Source of the DNA: Aliarcobacter cibarius
Lineage (GTDB): Bacteria; Campylobacterota; Campylobacteria; Campylobacterales; Arcobacteraceae
Direction: 5' to 3'
NCBI RefSeq assembly: GCF_013372265.1
Contig: NZ_CP054051.1
Coordinates: 2,070,596-2,134,595 of the forward strand
Length of the DNA stretch: 64,000 nucleotides
Of this stretch, positions 1 to 9,360 are shown in pieces. A program made the position numbers and the translations under genes. Every line of letters starts with the position of its first letter. Within the stretch, counting starts at the first letter, position 1. The notes under the pieces were generated by a model. That model saw only the letters and a list, made by a program, of their open reading frames with translations. It was not told the origin of the DNA and ran no database searches.

Positions 1-33
1 AAAATTTTAATTTATTTTTCACATTGGATAAAA

Positions 34-2400
34 ATGAGAATAGTTTTTTTTCTTCTCTTACTTCTTCTAAACATTAAAGCAAATCAAGTTGATTTTAAAA
101 TTTCTTATGATCCAAATTATGCGCCATTTTCTTATAAACAAGATAATGTAGAAGCTGGACTTTATATAGATATTTGGAAAGCATGGGCAAAACATAATAA
201 TTATAAAATTGAATTTGTAGATGGTCAACTTTGGGATGATGCTATTCACTTAGTAAAAGAAAATAAAGTTGATTTCTTTATAGGTACTAGTAATTACGAA
301 GATTGGATGATTAACTCAGATAATTTTTATGAAACAAAAAGCGATTTTTTTACTTTATCAAAGAATGAACCTATTACAGAAATAAATAATAATTCAGTAA
401 TAGGCTTAGTAGGTAAAGCTCACATAAATTTTATTTCTACTAGTTTCCCCAAAAATAGTATTAAAGTTTACGAAGATTATAAATATGTAATTGAAGCTTT
501 AGAAAAAAAAGAGATAGATTTAGTTTATGATGACAAAGTAGCTTTTGAATATTACACTGTTCAAAATAATCAATTTCATTTAATAAAATCTTTAAACAAA
601 TTTGTTAAGAAAACAAAAACTGAAGCGATAACTAATAGTAAAAGAAAAGCTGAAATTTTTAATGCTGGATTTTTAAAAATACCAATAAATGAACTTTTAA
701 ATATAGAAAAGAAATGGATTTTAAATGAAAATGAACAGTACTATCAAAATTTTAAGTATCAAATAAATCTAACTTCTGAAGAATTAGAATTTCTTAAAAA
801 TCATAAAATAAAGGTATCTATTTCAAATTCATGGGAACCTTTTACTTTTAAATCAAAAAACAATCAAGCTACTGGTATCTCATCAGAATATTGGGAATTA
901 GTTTCAAAAAAATTAAATTTGGAAACAGAAAATATTTTTTTTGAAACTTTTAATCAACAAATAGAAAGTATAAAAGATAAAAGAACAGACTTAATTTATA
1001 GTACTGGAGAAACTCCTCAAAGAAAAAATTTTTCTATATTTTCAAAAGAATATGCAACTTTTCCTATTTCAATAGTTACAAAAAAAGATGAGAACTTCAT
1101 AGAGAATATAGCATTTATAAAAGATAAAAAAATTGCAATAGGTAATAACTTTACAGCACATAATATATTAAAAAATAATCTTCCAGAAATAGATTTTATT
1201 CCGGTTAATAGTATAAAAGAAGGTTTAGACCTAGTATCAAAAAATGAAGTTTATGCATTTGTTGATATAAAACCTGTATTACTTTATAATATTTCAAAGT
1301 ATGATTTTGATGATTTAAAGGTATCTGGAAATACAGGTTTTAATTTTAGTCTTAAATTTATGATAAGAGATGATTATTTTATTTTAGAATCTATTTTAAA
1401 TAAAGCTATATCTTCTATCTCATATAGTGAATTAAATCAAATTATTACAAAATGGGATAATGTACAATTTCAAAAAACTATTGATTATGAAATCTTTATA
1501 AAAATATTTTTAGTAGTTTTACTAATTCTATTAGCATTTGTATATAGAACATATACTTTAAAGAATTTGAATAAAATTTTAGTAAATAAAGTTGCAGAAA
1601 AAACAAAACAACTAAAACAAATGAATAAAAATCTTGAAAAACTTGTTGAAAAAAAGAGTCAAGAACTCATTCAAAAAGAGAATATTTTAAATCAACAATC
1701 AAAAATGGCAGCTATGGGAGAAATGATTGAGAATATTGCTCATCAATGGAGACAACCTCTATCTGTTATTTCAACAGTTGCAACTGCAGCTAAATTAAAA
1801 AAAGATTTAAATATATTAACTGATAATGAATTTTATGAAACGATGAATACAATAAATAACTCTTCACAACATTTATCAAATACAATAGATGATTTTAGAA
1901 ATTTTTTTAGCAATGAAAAAGAAATTATCGTTTTTAATATAGATGAATCTATAAATAAAGTTCTAAACTTAGTAAACAGCAAATTACAAAATCGAAATAT
2001 TAAAATTATAAAATCAGAAAGTAATATATCTATTCTAGGACTTAAAAATGAGTTTATTCAAGTTATATTAAATATCATAAGTAATGCCATTGATGCGTTT
2101 GAAAATAAAAAAGATGATAAAAAATTTATCTTTATAGATTCGAAAAAAGAAAATAACAATCTAATATTAATCATAAAAGATAGTGCTGGCGGAATAAAAG
2201 ATGATATTATTGACAGAATTTTCGAACCATATTTTACAACAAAACATAAAAGTCAAGGAACAGGTATAGGACTTTATATGTCCTTAGAAATTGTAAAAAA
2301 ACATATGAAAGGTGATATTTTTGTATCTAACAATGAATACATATACAATAATACAAAATTTAAAGGGGCAGAATTTAAAATAGTAATTCCAACAAATTGA
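34..2400 (+). CDS. Sensor histidine kinase with two periplasmic solute-binding domains
   Basis: Membrane sensor kinase of 788 aa. A signal peptide (residues 1–16) is followed by two tandem family-3 extracellular solute-binding domains (about 20–245 and 255–480), a single membrane helix (about 488–507), a coiled-coil linker, and a HisKA-like/HATPase core. The phosphoacceptor is His570 in an HQWRQP box, common in Campylobacterota kinases. ATP-binding boxes are visible as DSAGGI and GTGIGL. It should sense a small ligand, perhaps an amino acid, in the periplasm and phosphorylate a response regulator. No cognate regulator lies downstream; the upstream side is outside the window. The ligand is unknown. 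Confidence 0.9.
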   Translation: MRIVFFLLLLLLNIKANQVDFKISYDPNYAPFSYKQDNVEAGLYIDIWKAWAKHNNYKIEFVDGQLWDDAIHLVKENKVDFFIGTSNYEDWMINSDNFYETKSDFFTLSKNEPITEINNNSVIGLVGKAHINFISTSFPKNSIKVYEDYKYVIEALEKKEIDLVYDDKVAFEYYTVQNNQFHLIKSLNKFVKKTKTEAITNSKRKAEIFNAGFLKIPINELLNIEKKWILNENEQYYQNFKYQINLTSEELEFLKNHKIKVSISNSWEPFTFKSKNNQATGISSEYWELVSKKLNLETENIFFETFNQQIESIKDKRTDLIYSTGETPQRKNFSIFSKEYATFPISIVTKKDENFIENIAFIKDKKIAIGNNFTAHNILKNNLPEIDFIPVNSIKEGLDLVSKNEVYAFVDIKPVLLYNISKYDFDDLKVSGNTGFNFSLKFMIRDDYFILESILNKAISSISYSELNQIITKWDNVQFQKTIDYEIFIKIFLVVLLILLAFVYRTYTLKNLNKILVNKVAEKTKQLKQMNKNLEKLVEKKSQELIQKENILNQQSKMAAMGEMIENIAHQWRQPLSVISTVATAAKLKKDLNILTDNEFYETMNTINNSSQHLSNTIDDFRNFFSNEKEIIVFNIDESINKVLNLVNSKLQNRNIKIIKSESNISILGLKNEFIQVILNIISNAIDAFENKKDDKKFIFIDSKKENNNLILIIKDSAGGIKDDIIDRIFEPYFTTKHKSQGTGIGLYMSLEIVKKHMKGDIFVSNNEYIYNNTKFKGAEFKIVIPTN

Positions 2401-2411
2401 AAATAATTTAT

Positions 2412-5192
2412 TTACACTATTTTTGTAAATTCTTCATATAACTTATCATCTAGTGGTACTTCAAGCTTTAGCTCTAAACTTATTGGTTTATTTCCTTCAT
2501 ATTTTATACTGTTTGCTAATCCTAAATATATAAAATCCTGAGTTTTTTTATCTACTTGTACAAATTTTCTCATAAAAATATGGAGTTTCACTCCAAATTT
2601 CTCATTTTGACAAAGTTTTTCTCCATCTCCTTGATTTTGACTGTGGCTTGGTTTACTTTGATATGTAAATACTTCTTTTGATAAAAAAGTATTATTATAA
2701 TTTGATGATTTTGAAAATTTTTCTTTTTCAATATTTATAAATAAAAAGAAATCATTTTCATATTTTAAAAATCCACTTCCTCTAAATGAACTATGAATTT
2801 TTGGGAAATTACAAAGTTGAGCAATATTTAACATATTGTATTTTCCATAAAGTTTCAAAAATGGTTTTCCATAATCAAAACTTCCAAACTCCTCTTCATA
2901 AAGATAAATTCCATAATTTAAACTATCTTCAAAAATCTCTTTATATTTTTTATTTTCTAAAAGTTTTGAAAACTGCTCCGTTTTTACTACACTTTTTCCA
3001 TCAAAATTTATTAATTTTAAATATCTATTTATTTGAGCAGAATCTAAAAAATCTTGATTTAAAAAATAAAAACTATGAATAATTGTTTCTTTTTGAACTT
3101 TATCTAAATATTTATTTAAAATTTTAAAAGCTATATTCTCATCACAAAAATCATTATCTAAAAGATATTTCAAAATTACAAATTCATAAACCCTTTTTAC
3201 TGGTAACAAATTTTCTATAAATCTAATAGCTTTTACAAAATTTTGATTCAAGACTAACTCTTTTAACTTAACTTCATTTTCTACTTTTGATAAAAATTCA
3301 ATATATGAATAACTCTCATCTATAAATTTTATTGGATTTATTGCATCATTAAACTGTAAAAAATCTACAAGCTTTGGAATATTATTTCCTAATAAACTCT
3401 TAAATTCAAAATATTGTTCTTTTAAATATTTTAAACTATTAAAATTCTCTTTTTCAATTTGCTCTAAAATTCTTTGTTTTGAAATTTCATTCATACAAAT
3501 ATGAGCATTTTTAAAATTTGCAAAATTATTTGATAAAAAAAGTTTTAAACTATCTTTATCTATCGCTTTATTTCCAGCAAGAGCTAAAGTAATTAAATAT
3601 GCCTTTTTATGATTTCCAATAAAATCAAGAACTGTTAAAAATTCTTTATTTTTATATTTTCTAAGACCACGTCCAAGTTGTTGAATAAGAACTATTGGTG
3701 AATTTGTAGGTCGTAAAAAAAGAACTGTGTTAATTGAAGGGATATCAACTCCTTCATTGAAAATATCAACTGTAAAAATGACTTCTAAATTATCATTATC
3801 ATCTTCTAATTTTTGAATATATTTAACTCTAGAGGAAATATTATCTTCACTTGATAAAAAAATTGAAAAGATACCTCTTTTATTAAACTCTTCATTCATA
3901 TAAATTCCATGCTCTTTTGATACACAAAATCCAATAGCTTTTCTCTTGTTTCCAACAAAAGAGTAGAAATTCATCTGTTCTATTATGTAATCCACTCTTT
4001 TATTTACACTTAAAAGTTTTGCTAAGAGATCAATTTTTGTTAAATCTACATTTTCATAATCAATAGATTGTATATCACTTATTCCAAAATAGTGAAAAGG
4101 AACTATCAAATCATGTTCTAAAGCATCATTTAGTCTTATATCACAAGCAATATTTTCATCAAAAATTTCATAAATAGAATTTCCATCCATTCTATTTGAT
4201 GTTGCAGTTAATCCTAATAAAAATTTTGGTTGGAAATACTCTATAACTTTTTTATATGTTGGACTTGTTGCATGATGAGCTTCATCAATTATTATATAAT
4301 CAAACTCTTTTCTTTCAAACTCTTCAAAATATAAACTCATTGTTTGAATAGTTGAAAATAGATAATTTTGCTCTTTCTCTTTTTTGTTTCCAGTAAATAA
4401 TCCAAAAGTTTTATTTGAAATAACATTTTCAAAACTCTGTTTAGCACTCAATAAAATATTTTCTCTATGCACTAAAAAAAGAACTCTTTTTGCTTCAAAA
4501 TTTTTTACATCAAAAGCACTAAGATAAGTTTTACCACTTCCTGTTGCAGCAATGACCAAAGCTTTATTTTGATTTTTTTGTCTTAAACTTTTTAACTTTT
4601 CTAAAGCATTTTTTTGCATAAAATTTATTTTTATATTTTGTTTGTAAAAAAAATTTGGTAAAAAATCTCTTTTTTGATTTTCCATAAAATTAGCATACTT
4701 ATGTAAAAAATCTTCATTTACTTCAAAAGATTCTTTCCATAAATTATTAAATTCATTTAAAATATTTTTTAAATATTCATCATCTTTTTTTACAATTGTT
4801 TTTACATTCCACTCTACATTTGTCTTAAAAGCACTAGCAGTAATATTTGAAGAACCAACTATAACTTCATAAAAATCATTAAATTCAAAAATATAAGATT
4901 TAGGATGGAAGCCAAGATTTGTGATATTACAATCATAAATTTTCAATTCAATATTTTTAAACTGCTTTAATTTCTCCAGAGCTTTTACTTCTGTAAAATT
5001 TAAATACGTAGAAGTTAAAATTTTACCTTTAATATTTTTATTCTCTAACTTTGAAAAAACTTCTAATAAAAGTTGAACTCCACTAAAATTTATAAAAGCT
5101 ACATTAATAATAAAATATTTTGACTCTAACAAAGATTTACAAAAATGATTATAAAAATTATCTGTATTAGAATTTGAAATTAAGCTATTCAA
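2412..5192 (-). CDS. PLD-nuclease / SF2 helicase / DUF3427 fusion protein
   Basis: A 926-aa fusion. Residues 1–160 look like a PLDc_2 phosphodiesterase domain: HPK at 96–98 and GSSN at 113–116 match the HxK...GSxN half-motif. Residues 185–530 are a superfamily 2 DEAH helicase with Walker A ATGSGKT (216–222), DEAH (303–306), TAT (329–331) and motif VI QQLGRGLR (504–511). The C-terminal ~350 residues match the DUF3427-type region by layout. The start has an AAGGA box upstream. PLD plus SF2 helicase proteins act on DNA and several belong to phage-defence or restriction systems; a defence role here is inference. The gene converges with the upstream kinase and stands alone. Helicase call sure; biological role unknown. 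Confidence 0.85.
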   Translation of the reverse strand: MNSLISNSNTDNFYNHFCKSLLESKYFIINVAFINFSGVQLLLEVFSKLENKNIKGKILTSTYLNFTEVKALEKLKQFKNIELKIYDCNITNLGFHPKSYIFEFNDFYEVIVGSSNITASAFKTNVEWNVKTIVKKDDEYLKNILNEFNNLWKESFEVNEDFLHKYANFMENQKRDFLPNFFYKQNIKINFMQKNALEKLKSLRQKNQNKALVIAATGSGKTYLSAFDVKNFEAKRVLFLVHRENILLSAKQSFENVISNKTFGLFTGNKKEKEQNYLFSTIQTMSLYFEEFERKEFDYIIIDEAHHATSPTYKKVIEYFQPKFLLGLTATSNRMDGNSIYEIFDENIACDIRLNDALEHDLIVPFHYFGISDIQSIDYENVDLTKIDLLAKLLSVNKRVDYIIEQMNFYSFVGNKRKAIGFCVSKEHGIYMNEEFNKRGIFSIFLSSEDNISSRVKYIQKLEDDNDNLEVIFTVDIFNEGVDIPSINTVLFLRPTNSPIVLIQQLGRGLRKYKNKEFLTVLDFIGNHKKAYLITLALAGNKAIDKDSLKLFLSNNFANFKNAHICMNEISKQRILEQIEKENFNSLKYLKEQYFEFKSLLGNNIPKLVDFLQFNDAINPIKFIDESYSYIEFLSKVENEVKLKELVLNQNFVKAIRFIENLLPVKRVYEFVILKYLLDNDFCDENIAFKILNKYLDKVQKETIIHSFYFLNQDFLDSAQINRYLKLINFDGKSVVKTEQFSKLLENKKYKEIFEDSLNYGIYLYEEEFGSFDYGKPFLKLYGKYNMLNIAQLCNFPKIHSSFRGSGFLKYENDFFLFINIEKEKFSKSSNYNNTFLSKEVFTYQSKPSHSQNQGDGEKLCQNEKFGVKLHIFMRKFVQVDKKTQDFIYLGLANSIKYEGNKPISLELKLEVPLDDKLYEEFTKIV

Positions 5193-5306
5193 AAAAATTC
5201 CTTTTGGTAAAAAATTATTATATTAAATATATTCTAAATTAACCAATAGTAAGGGTTTAAGTGATTAAATCATATAATAATAATAATTTTTATAAAAGGG
5301 GTTTTA

Positions 5307-7352
5307 GTGTCTGTAAAAGCTAGATTATGGTTACTATCTTCAGTTTTACTTGTTGGTATGTTAATTATTGGTTTTATTGGTTTTAATAGTGCGAAGAAAT
5401 GGTCAAATGATATTGAAGAAGTATCAGAACAAAGAATTCCTATTTTATTATCTTTAGCAGATTTAGATGGTGAAAGAATGGCTATTAGATCAATAATTTA
5501 TGAATTTGTTACTGTTTATTTTAATAATGACAATAAAGAGAATTTACAAAGAGTACAAAAAGCAAAACTTGATACTTGGAATAGAATTCAAAAACATTGG
5601 GATTTTTTCAAAAGCACTCCACGAAAAACAGAAGCTGGTAAAAAAGCTTTTACTGGACTTGAAGAAGCTTTTAATCTTTGGAAAAATGTTCATATTAAAT
5701 TAGATGATTATATTGCAAAAACTATTGAAAATAGTGGAAATAAAACAGAACAAGATAAATATGTTAATGAGTATATAAAAGAAATTGCAACTTTAGTTAA
5801 AGTTTCTGATAATTTCTCAAAACTTCTTGTGGAACAAAGAGAAAGAACATTTAATTTTTCTAAAAAGATGATAGATGAATCTGCACAAAGTGCAAATAAT
5901 TCGATATACACAATTATTGTTGTAATTTTAATAATAGCTATTGCTGGTCTTATTTTTGTATTTATAACTATTAGCTTAATAACTAACTCTTTAAATAAAA
6001 TAAAAGAAGGAACTCTTAGTTTCTTTGATTTCTTAAATCATAAAACAAGCTCTAGTTCATTTATAAATATATCATCAAAAGATGAATTTGGTGAAATAGC
6101 TGCAGTTGTGAATTTAAATATTAAAAATACAAGTGATAGTATAAAAAAAGATAATGAATTTTTAGCAGATGTTGAAAGATTTGTAAAAGAACTTTCAAAA
6201 GGAAATATGCTAGCTAAAATTGAAAAACAAAGTGATACTCCAAATTTAGTTATTTTAAAAAATCTTTTAGATCAATTACAAGATTATCTTGAGCATACAA
6301 TTGCAAGAGATGTAAATATGCTTTTAAATGTTATAGAAAGCTTTAAAAAACATAATTTTACTACAAAATTCCCTAATCCTTATGCAAAAGTTGCTGTTGC
6401 TATGAATGAGTTAGGAGAAGAGATATCTGAACTTTTAAAACAATCTTTAAAAGTAGGACTTGGTTTACAAAATAGTTCTAATGAATTACTTGAAAATGTT
6501 GATACACTAAACAAAAGTTCAAATAATGCCGCAGCTTCACTAGAAGAGACAGCAGCAGCACTTGAAGAGATAACTAGCACAGTAATTAGCAATGCTAACA
6601 ATGTTGCACAAATGTCAATATATTCTGAGCAAGTTACTAATTCTGCAAAAAAAGGTCAAGAGTTAGCAAATCATACTACAACTGCGATGGATGAAATAAA
6701 CACACAAGTAAATAGAATAAATGAAGCTATTTCTGTAATTGATCAAATAGCTTTCCAAACAAATATTCTATCTTTAAATGCTGCTGTTGAAGCTGCAACT
6801 GCTGGTGAAGCTGGAAAAGGATTTGCAGTTGTTGCACAAGAAGTAAGAAATCTTGCAAGCAGAAGTGCAGAAGCTGCAAAAGAGATAAAATCTTTAGTTG
6901 AATATGCTACTTCAAAAGCAAATGAAGGTAAAAATATAAGTTTTGAAATGATTCAAGGATATACAGAACTTCTTGAAAATATAAATAAACAAAGTCAAAC
7001 AATAACTGAAATTGCAAATGCTTCAAAAGAACAACAAGCTGGAATTACACAAATCAATGATGCAGTAACTGGATTAGATCAACAAACTCAACAAAATGCA
7101 GTAATTGCTGCAAATACAAAAGAAATTGCAACAAGAGCAAATGAAATTGCTTATAAAGTTGTTGAAGATGCAGATAAAAATGAGTTCATTGGAAAAGCTG
7201 AACTTCATGAACAGTATAAAAATAGTAATAAATCAACAAAAAAAGCTGATACTTTTATAACTAAAAAGGTTGATGTAAAAATAGAAAAAAATAGTACAAA
7301 ACAAAAAGAGATTAAATCATCTACAAGTGATGATGAATGGGAATCATTCTAA
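5307..7352 (+). CDS. Methyl-accepting chemotaxis protein with 4HB sensor and C-terminal pentapeptide
   Basis: Chemoreceptor of 681 aa starting at GTG behind an AAAAGGGG ribosome site. TM1 is about residues 7–27, a helical periplasmic four-helix-bundle domain spans about 30–190, TM2 about 200–226, then a HAMP region and a long helical adaptor. The signalling hairpin carries the highly conserved [18 protein letters not shown] tip. The protein ends in EWESF after a ~70-residue Lys/Ser-rich linker, which resembles the NWETF tether used by CheR and CheB in enterobacterial receptors. It controls motility via CheA/CheW; the ligand cannot be read from sequence. Confidence 0.93.
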   Translation: MSVKARLWLLSSVLLVGMLIIGFIGFNSAKKWSNDIEEVSEQRIPILLSLADLDGERMAIRSIIYEFVTVYFNNDNKENLQRVQKAKLDTWNRIQKHWDFFKSTPRKTEAGKKAFTGLEEAFNLWKNVHIKLDDYIAKTIENSGNKTEQDKYVNEYIKEIATLVKVSDNFSKLLVEQRERTFNFSKKMIDESAQSANNSIYTIIVVILIIAIAGLIFVFITISLITNSLNKIKEGTLSFFDFLNHKTSSSSFINISSKDEFGEIAAVVNLNIKNTSDSIKKDNEFLADVERFVKELSKGNMLAKIEKQSDTPNLVILKNLLDQLQDYLEHTIARDVNMLLNVIESFKKHNFTTKFPNPYAKVAVAMNELGEEISELLKQSLKVGLGLQNSSNELLENVDTLNKSSNNAAASLEETAAALEEITSTVISNANNVAQMSIYSEQVTNSAKKGQELANHTTTAMDEINTQVNRINEAISVIDQIAFQTNILSLNAAVEAATAGEAGKGFAVVAQEVRNLASRSAEAAKEIKSLVEYATSKANEGKNISFEMIQGYTELLENINKQSQTITEIANASKEQQAGITQINDAVTGLDQQTQQNAVIAANTKEIATRANEIAYKVVEDADKNEFIGKAELHEQYKNSNKSTKKADTFITKKVDVKIEKNSTKQKEIKSSTSDDEWESF

Positions 7353-7372
7353 AATAGGTTATCCTATTTTAG
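7349..7372. terminator. Stem-loop after the chemoreceptor gene
   Basis: A perfect 10-bp inverted repeat (CTAAAATAGG, loop TTAT, complementary arm) overlaps the stop codon of the chemoreceptor gene. The T-tract after it is weak, so termination may be inefficient and the next gene may be partly co-transcribed. Confidence 0.5.
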
Positions 7373-7383
7373 AATTATAAAAT

Positions 7384-8085
7384 TTGCAACAAGATTTTTT
7401 ATATTTAATTGATAAAAATGATATAAAAGAGAAAAATACTCTTATAAATATCTACTCAAATACAAATGTAAACTATTATCTAAGTGATGATTTTTCAAAA
7501 GAGTTTTATATTCTTTTAGCAAAAACTGGCTTTATATCTACATCTATTTTCATTGATAACCTATTTTACCTTCTGCCTGAAATACAATTTGAATATGCTA
7601 TTTTAGATTTTGATAATCTTCATATAAATAAAAGAGTAAAAAAGCTAATAAATCAAAATAATTTTGAGTTTCTGATAAATAAAGATATAAATAAAATTTT
7701 AGAAAAACTTGATGATTACCACAAAGATAATTGGCTTACAAATAAATATAAAGATTTAATTGTAGATTTGTACAAAAATCCAGATAATAATTTTTCAATA
7801 TTAAGTATAGAGCTATATGATAAAAATTCTAAAGAATTAATAGCTGGTGAAATTGGATATAAAATAAACTCAACATATACTTCTCTTAGTGGTTTTTCAT
7901 CAAAAGATGAAAACTATAAAAACTGGGGAAAACTTCAAATGGTCTTATTAGCTCTTTATTTAGAAAAAAATAACTTCTCTTTTTGGAATTTAGGTCATCC
8001 ATATATGCAATATAAATTTGATTTAGGTGCAAAACTATATTCAAGAGAAGACTTTTTAAAAAGATGGTTAACTCAAATTCAATAA
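7384..8085 (+). CDS. Leucyl/phenylalanyl-tRNA–protein transferase-like (GNAT-fold) protein
   Basis: A 233-aa protein whose start appears to be TTG at 7384, 31 bp after the chemoreceptor stop. The C-terminal half has the pattern of Aat-family transferases: AGEIGY, a long helix, then WNLGHP followed by DLGAKLYSREDFL, which parallels the VLNDHTASLGAREIPRRDYL region of E. coli Aat. The N-terminal part is not recognisable. Aat attaches Leu/Phe to N-terminal Arg/Lys for ClpS/ClpAP degradation. Assignment rests on motif resemblance only; it could be another GNAT acyltransferase. The 3' end overlaps the convergent AraC gene by 7 bp. Confidence 0.45.
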   Translation: MQQDFLYLIDKNDIKEKNTLINIYSNTNVNYYLSDDFSKEFYILLAKTGFISTSIFIDNLFYLLPEIQFEYAILDFDNLHINKRVKKLINQNNFEFLINKDINKILEKLDDYHKDNWLTNKYKDLIVDLYKNPDNNFSILSIELYDKNSKELIAGEIGYKINSTYTSLSGFSSKDENYKNWGKLQMVLLALYLEKNNFSFWNLGHPYMQYKFDLGAKLYSREDFLKRWLTQIQ

Positions 8086-8954
8086 TTTATTGATACATAA
8101 AAGCTAAACTCAAACTCATCATCTCCATCTATAAAATCTAACTTATCATAGATTGCATATGATGGCTTTGTTGTTGTTTCATATTCACTTTTTGGTAGCC
8201 ACTCATGATATACCCATTGAATAAATGGTAACAAATCTTCAGCTTTTGCTTTTAAATCAAACCTTGCGTATACACCCTCAGCAATTTTGAATTTTGGAAT
8301 CCTATCACTTTTTATACTTTTTTCATCATCAACTATAATACAAGCTATATACTGACACTCATCTAATGGCGTAATCGTAGGATTATCGTGAAAAAGTGCT
8401 GCTCTTTTATATGATTTTATATTATTTGTTAAAACCCATGTTTGAAGCTTTTGCCATGTTGCTTCAATATTTTTGTTGTAACCTCTATTTCTTATATAGT
8501 AACTTTCTATTGCCTTTGCTTTAACAATAGTTGGTGTTATATTCTCAAAATTAGCTTTTGATTTCATAGCAAATTTTGATTGTTTAATTATTTCATTTGA
8601 ATATTCTTTATATCCACCATTTTTCCACTCTTTAGGACTCATTCCAAATCTTTCTTTAAATATTTTAATAAAAGAAGATTGTGAAGAGTAACCACATGAA
8701 TTTACAATACTAGATATTGTTGAATATTTGTTTGTAAGTAGTAGATTTGAAGCTTTTTGCAATCTAATAGATTTAATGCTTTCATAAATATTTCGTCCGA
8801 AAATCTCTTTAAAAATTCTATGCATGTGAAATTTACTTATGTTCAAATCTAAGCTAAGTTCTTCTATATCAATATTTGTATCTATATGCGTATAAATATA
8901 GTACATTATGTCATTTGCGATTTTTGTTCTTTTTTCTAAAGTCTCTTTTTTCAT
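8079..8954 (-). CDS. AraC-family regulator with GyrI-like effector domain
   Basis: A 291-aa transcription factor. Residues 5–110 form the double helix-turn-helix of AraC/XylS proteins, including the conserved second HTH pattern GYSSQSSFIKIFKERFGMSP. Residues 130–291 match a GyrI/Rob-type small-molecule-binding domain (phrases such as YYIRNRGY and ACIIVDDE). HTH-first plus GyrI-last is the Rob/SoxS-like architecture, often linked to stress or multidrug response. It is divergent from oadG, so it may act on that intergenic region, but nothing in the sequence proves this. Confidence 0.88.
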   Translation of the reverse strand: MKKETLEKRTKIANDIMYYIYTHIDTNIDIEELSLDLNISKFHMHRIFKEIFGRNIYESIKSIRLQKASNLLLTNKYSTISSIVNSCGYSSQSSFIKIFKERFGMSPKEWKNGGYKEYSNEIIKQSKFAMKSKANFENITPTIVKAKAIESYYIRNRGYNKNIEATWQKLQTWVLTNNIKSYKRAALFHDNPTITPLDECQYIACIIVDDEKSIKSDRIPKFKIAEGVYARFDLKAKAEDLLPFIQWVYHEWLPKSEYETTTKPSYAIYDKLDFIDGDDEFEFSFYVSINY

Positions 8955-9093
8955 AAGATAATTTTATCAAATTTTAGATAAAATTAGCACGAAACAACAA
9001 TTTATAAAGCACCAAAAAAGAAGAAGAAAATATAAAATTTTCCTAAAATACGGTACTTTAAAACAAGTGTTAATAAATACTTAAAGGAGAAAT

Positions 9094-9357
9094 GTGGAAG
9101 CCCTATTACAAGCACTATTTAGCTTTTTCATAATTATGGGAATAGTATCAACTATTCTATTAGTTATTGGATTTTTGCTAAAAGCAAAAGGTGTTACTTT
9201 TGTTGAATTTTTTCCAAAAAAACCAGAGCCTGCAACATCTCAAGTTATCTATAATAATGTTATTTCTCAAGCACCAGCAAATCCTTATGGAATTGATGCT
9301 AGAAAAGTAGCTGCAATTATGGCTGCAATTGAGCATCATACGAAAGCAAAGGCATAG
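9094..9357 (+). CDS. oadG: Oxaloacetate decarboxylase gamma-subunit-like membrane protein
   Basis: A small 87-aa protein with one N-terminal membrane helix (about residues 5–30) followed by a Pro/Ala-rich hydrophilic tail ending in a His-containing helix, the typical OadG layout. OadG anchors and assembles OadA with the sodium pump OadB. The start is GTG at 9094 directly behind AAGGAGA. An out-of-frame ATG at 9092 encodes only 13 codons and is not the gene. It ends 3 bp before oadA, so the two are co-translated. No oadB gene is present in the window. Confidence 0.8.
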   Translation: MEALLQALFSFFIIMGIVSTILLVIGFLLKAKGVTFVEFFPKKPEPATSQVIYNNVISQAPANPYGIDARKVAAIMAAIEHHTKAKA

Positions 9358-9360
9358 TTT

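Noticed and set aside
2786-3082. A 98-aa plus-strand frame within the helicase gene.
   Set aside because: Antisense to conserved coding sequence and of biased low-complexity composition.
9092-9133. ATG at 9092 directly behind the ribosome site as the true start near oadG.
   Set aside because: That frame stops after 13 codons, whereas GTG at 9094 opens a well-conserved OadG-type protein.
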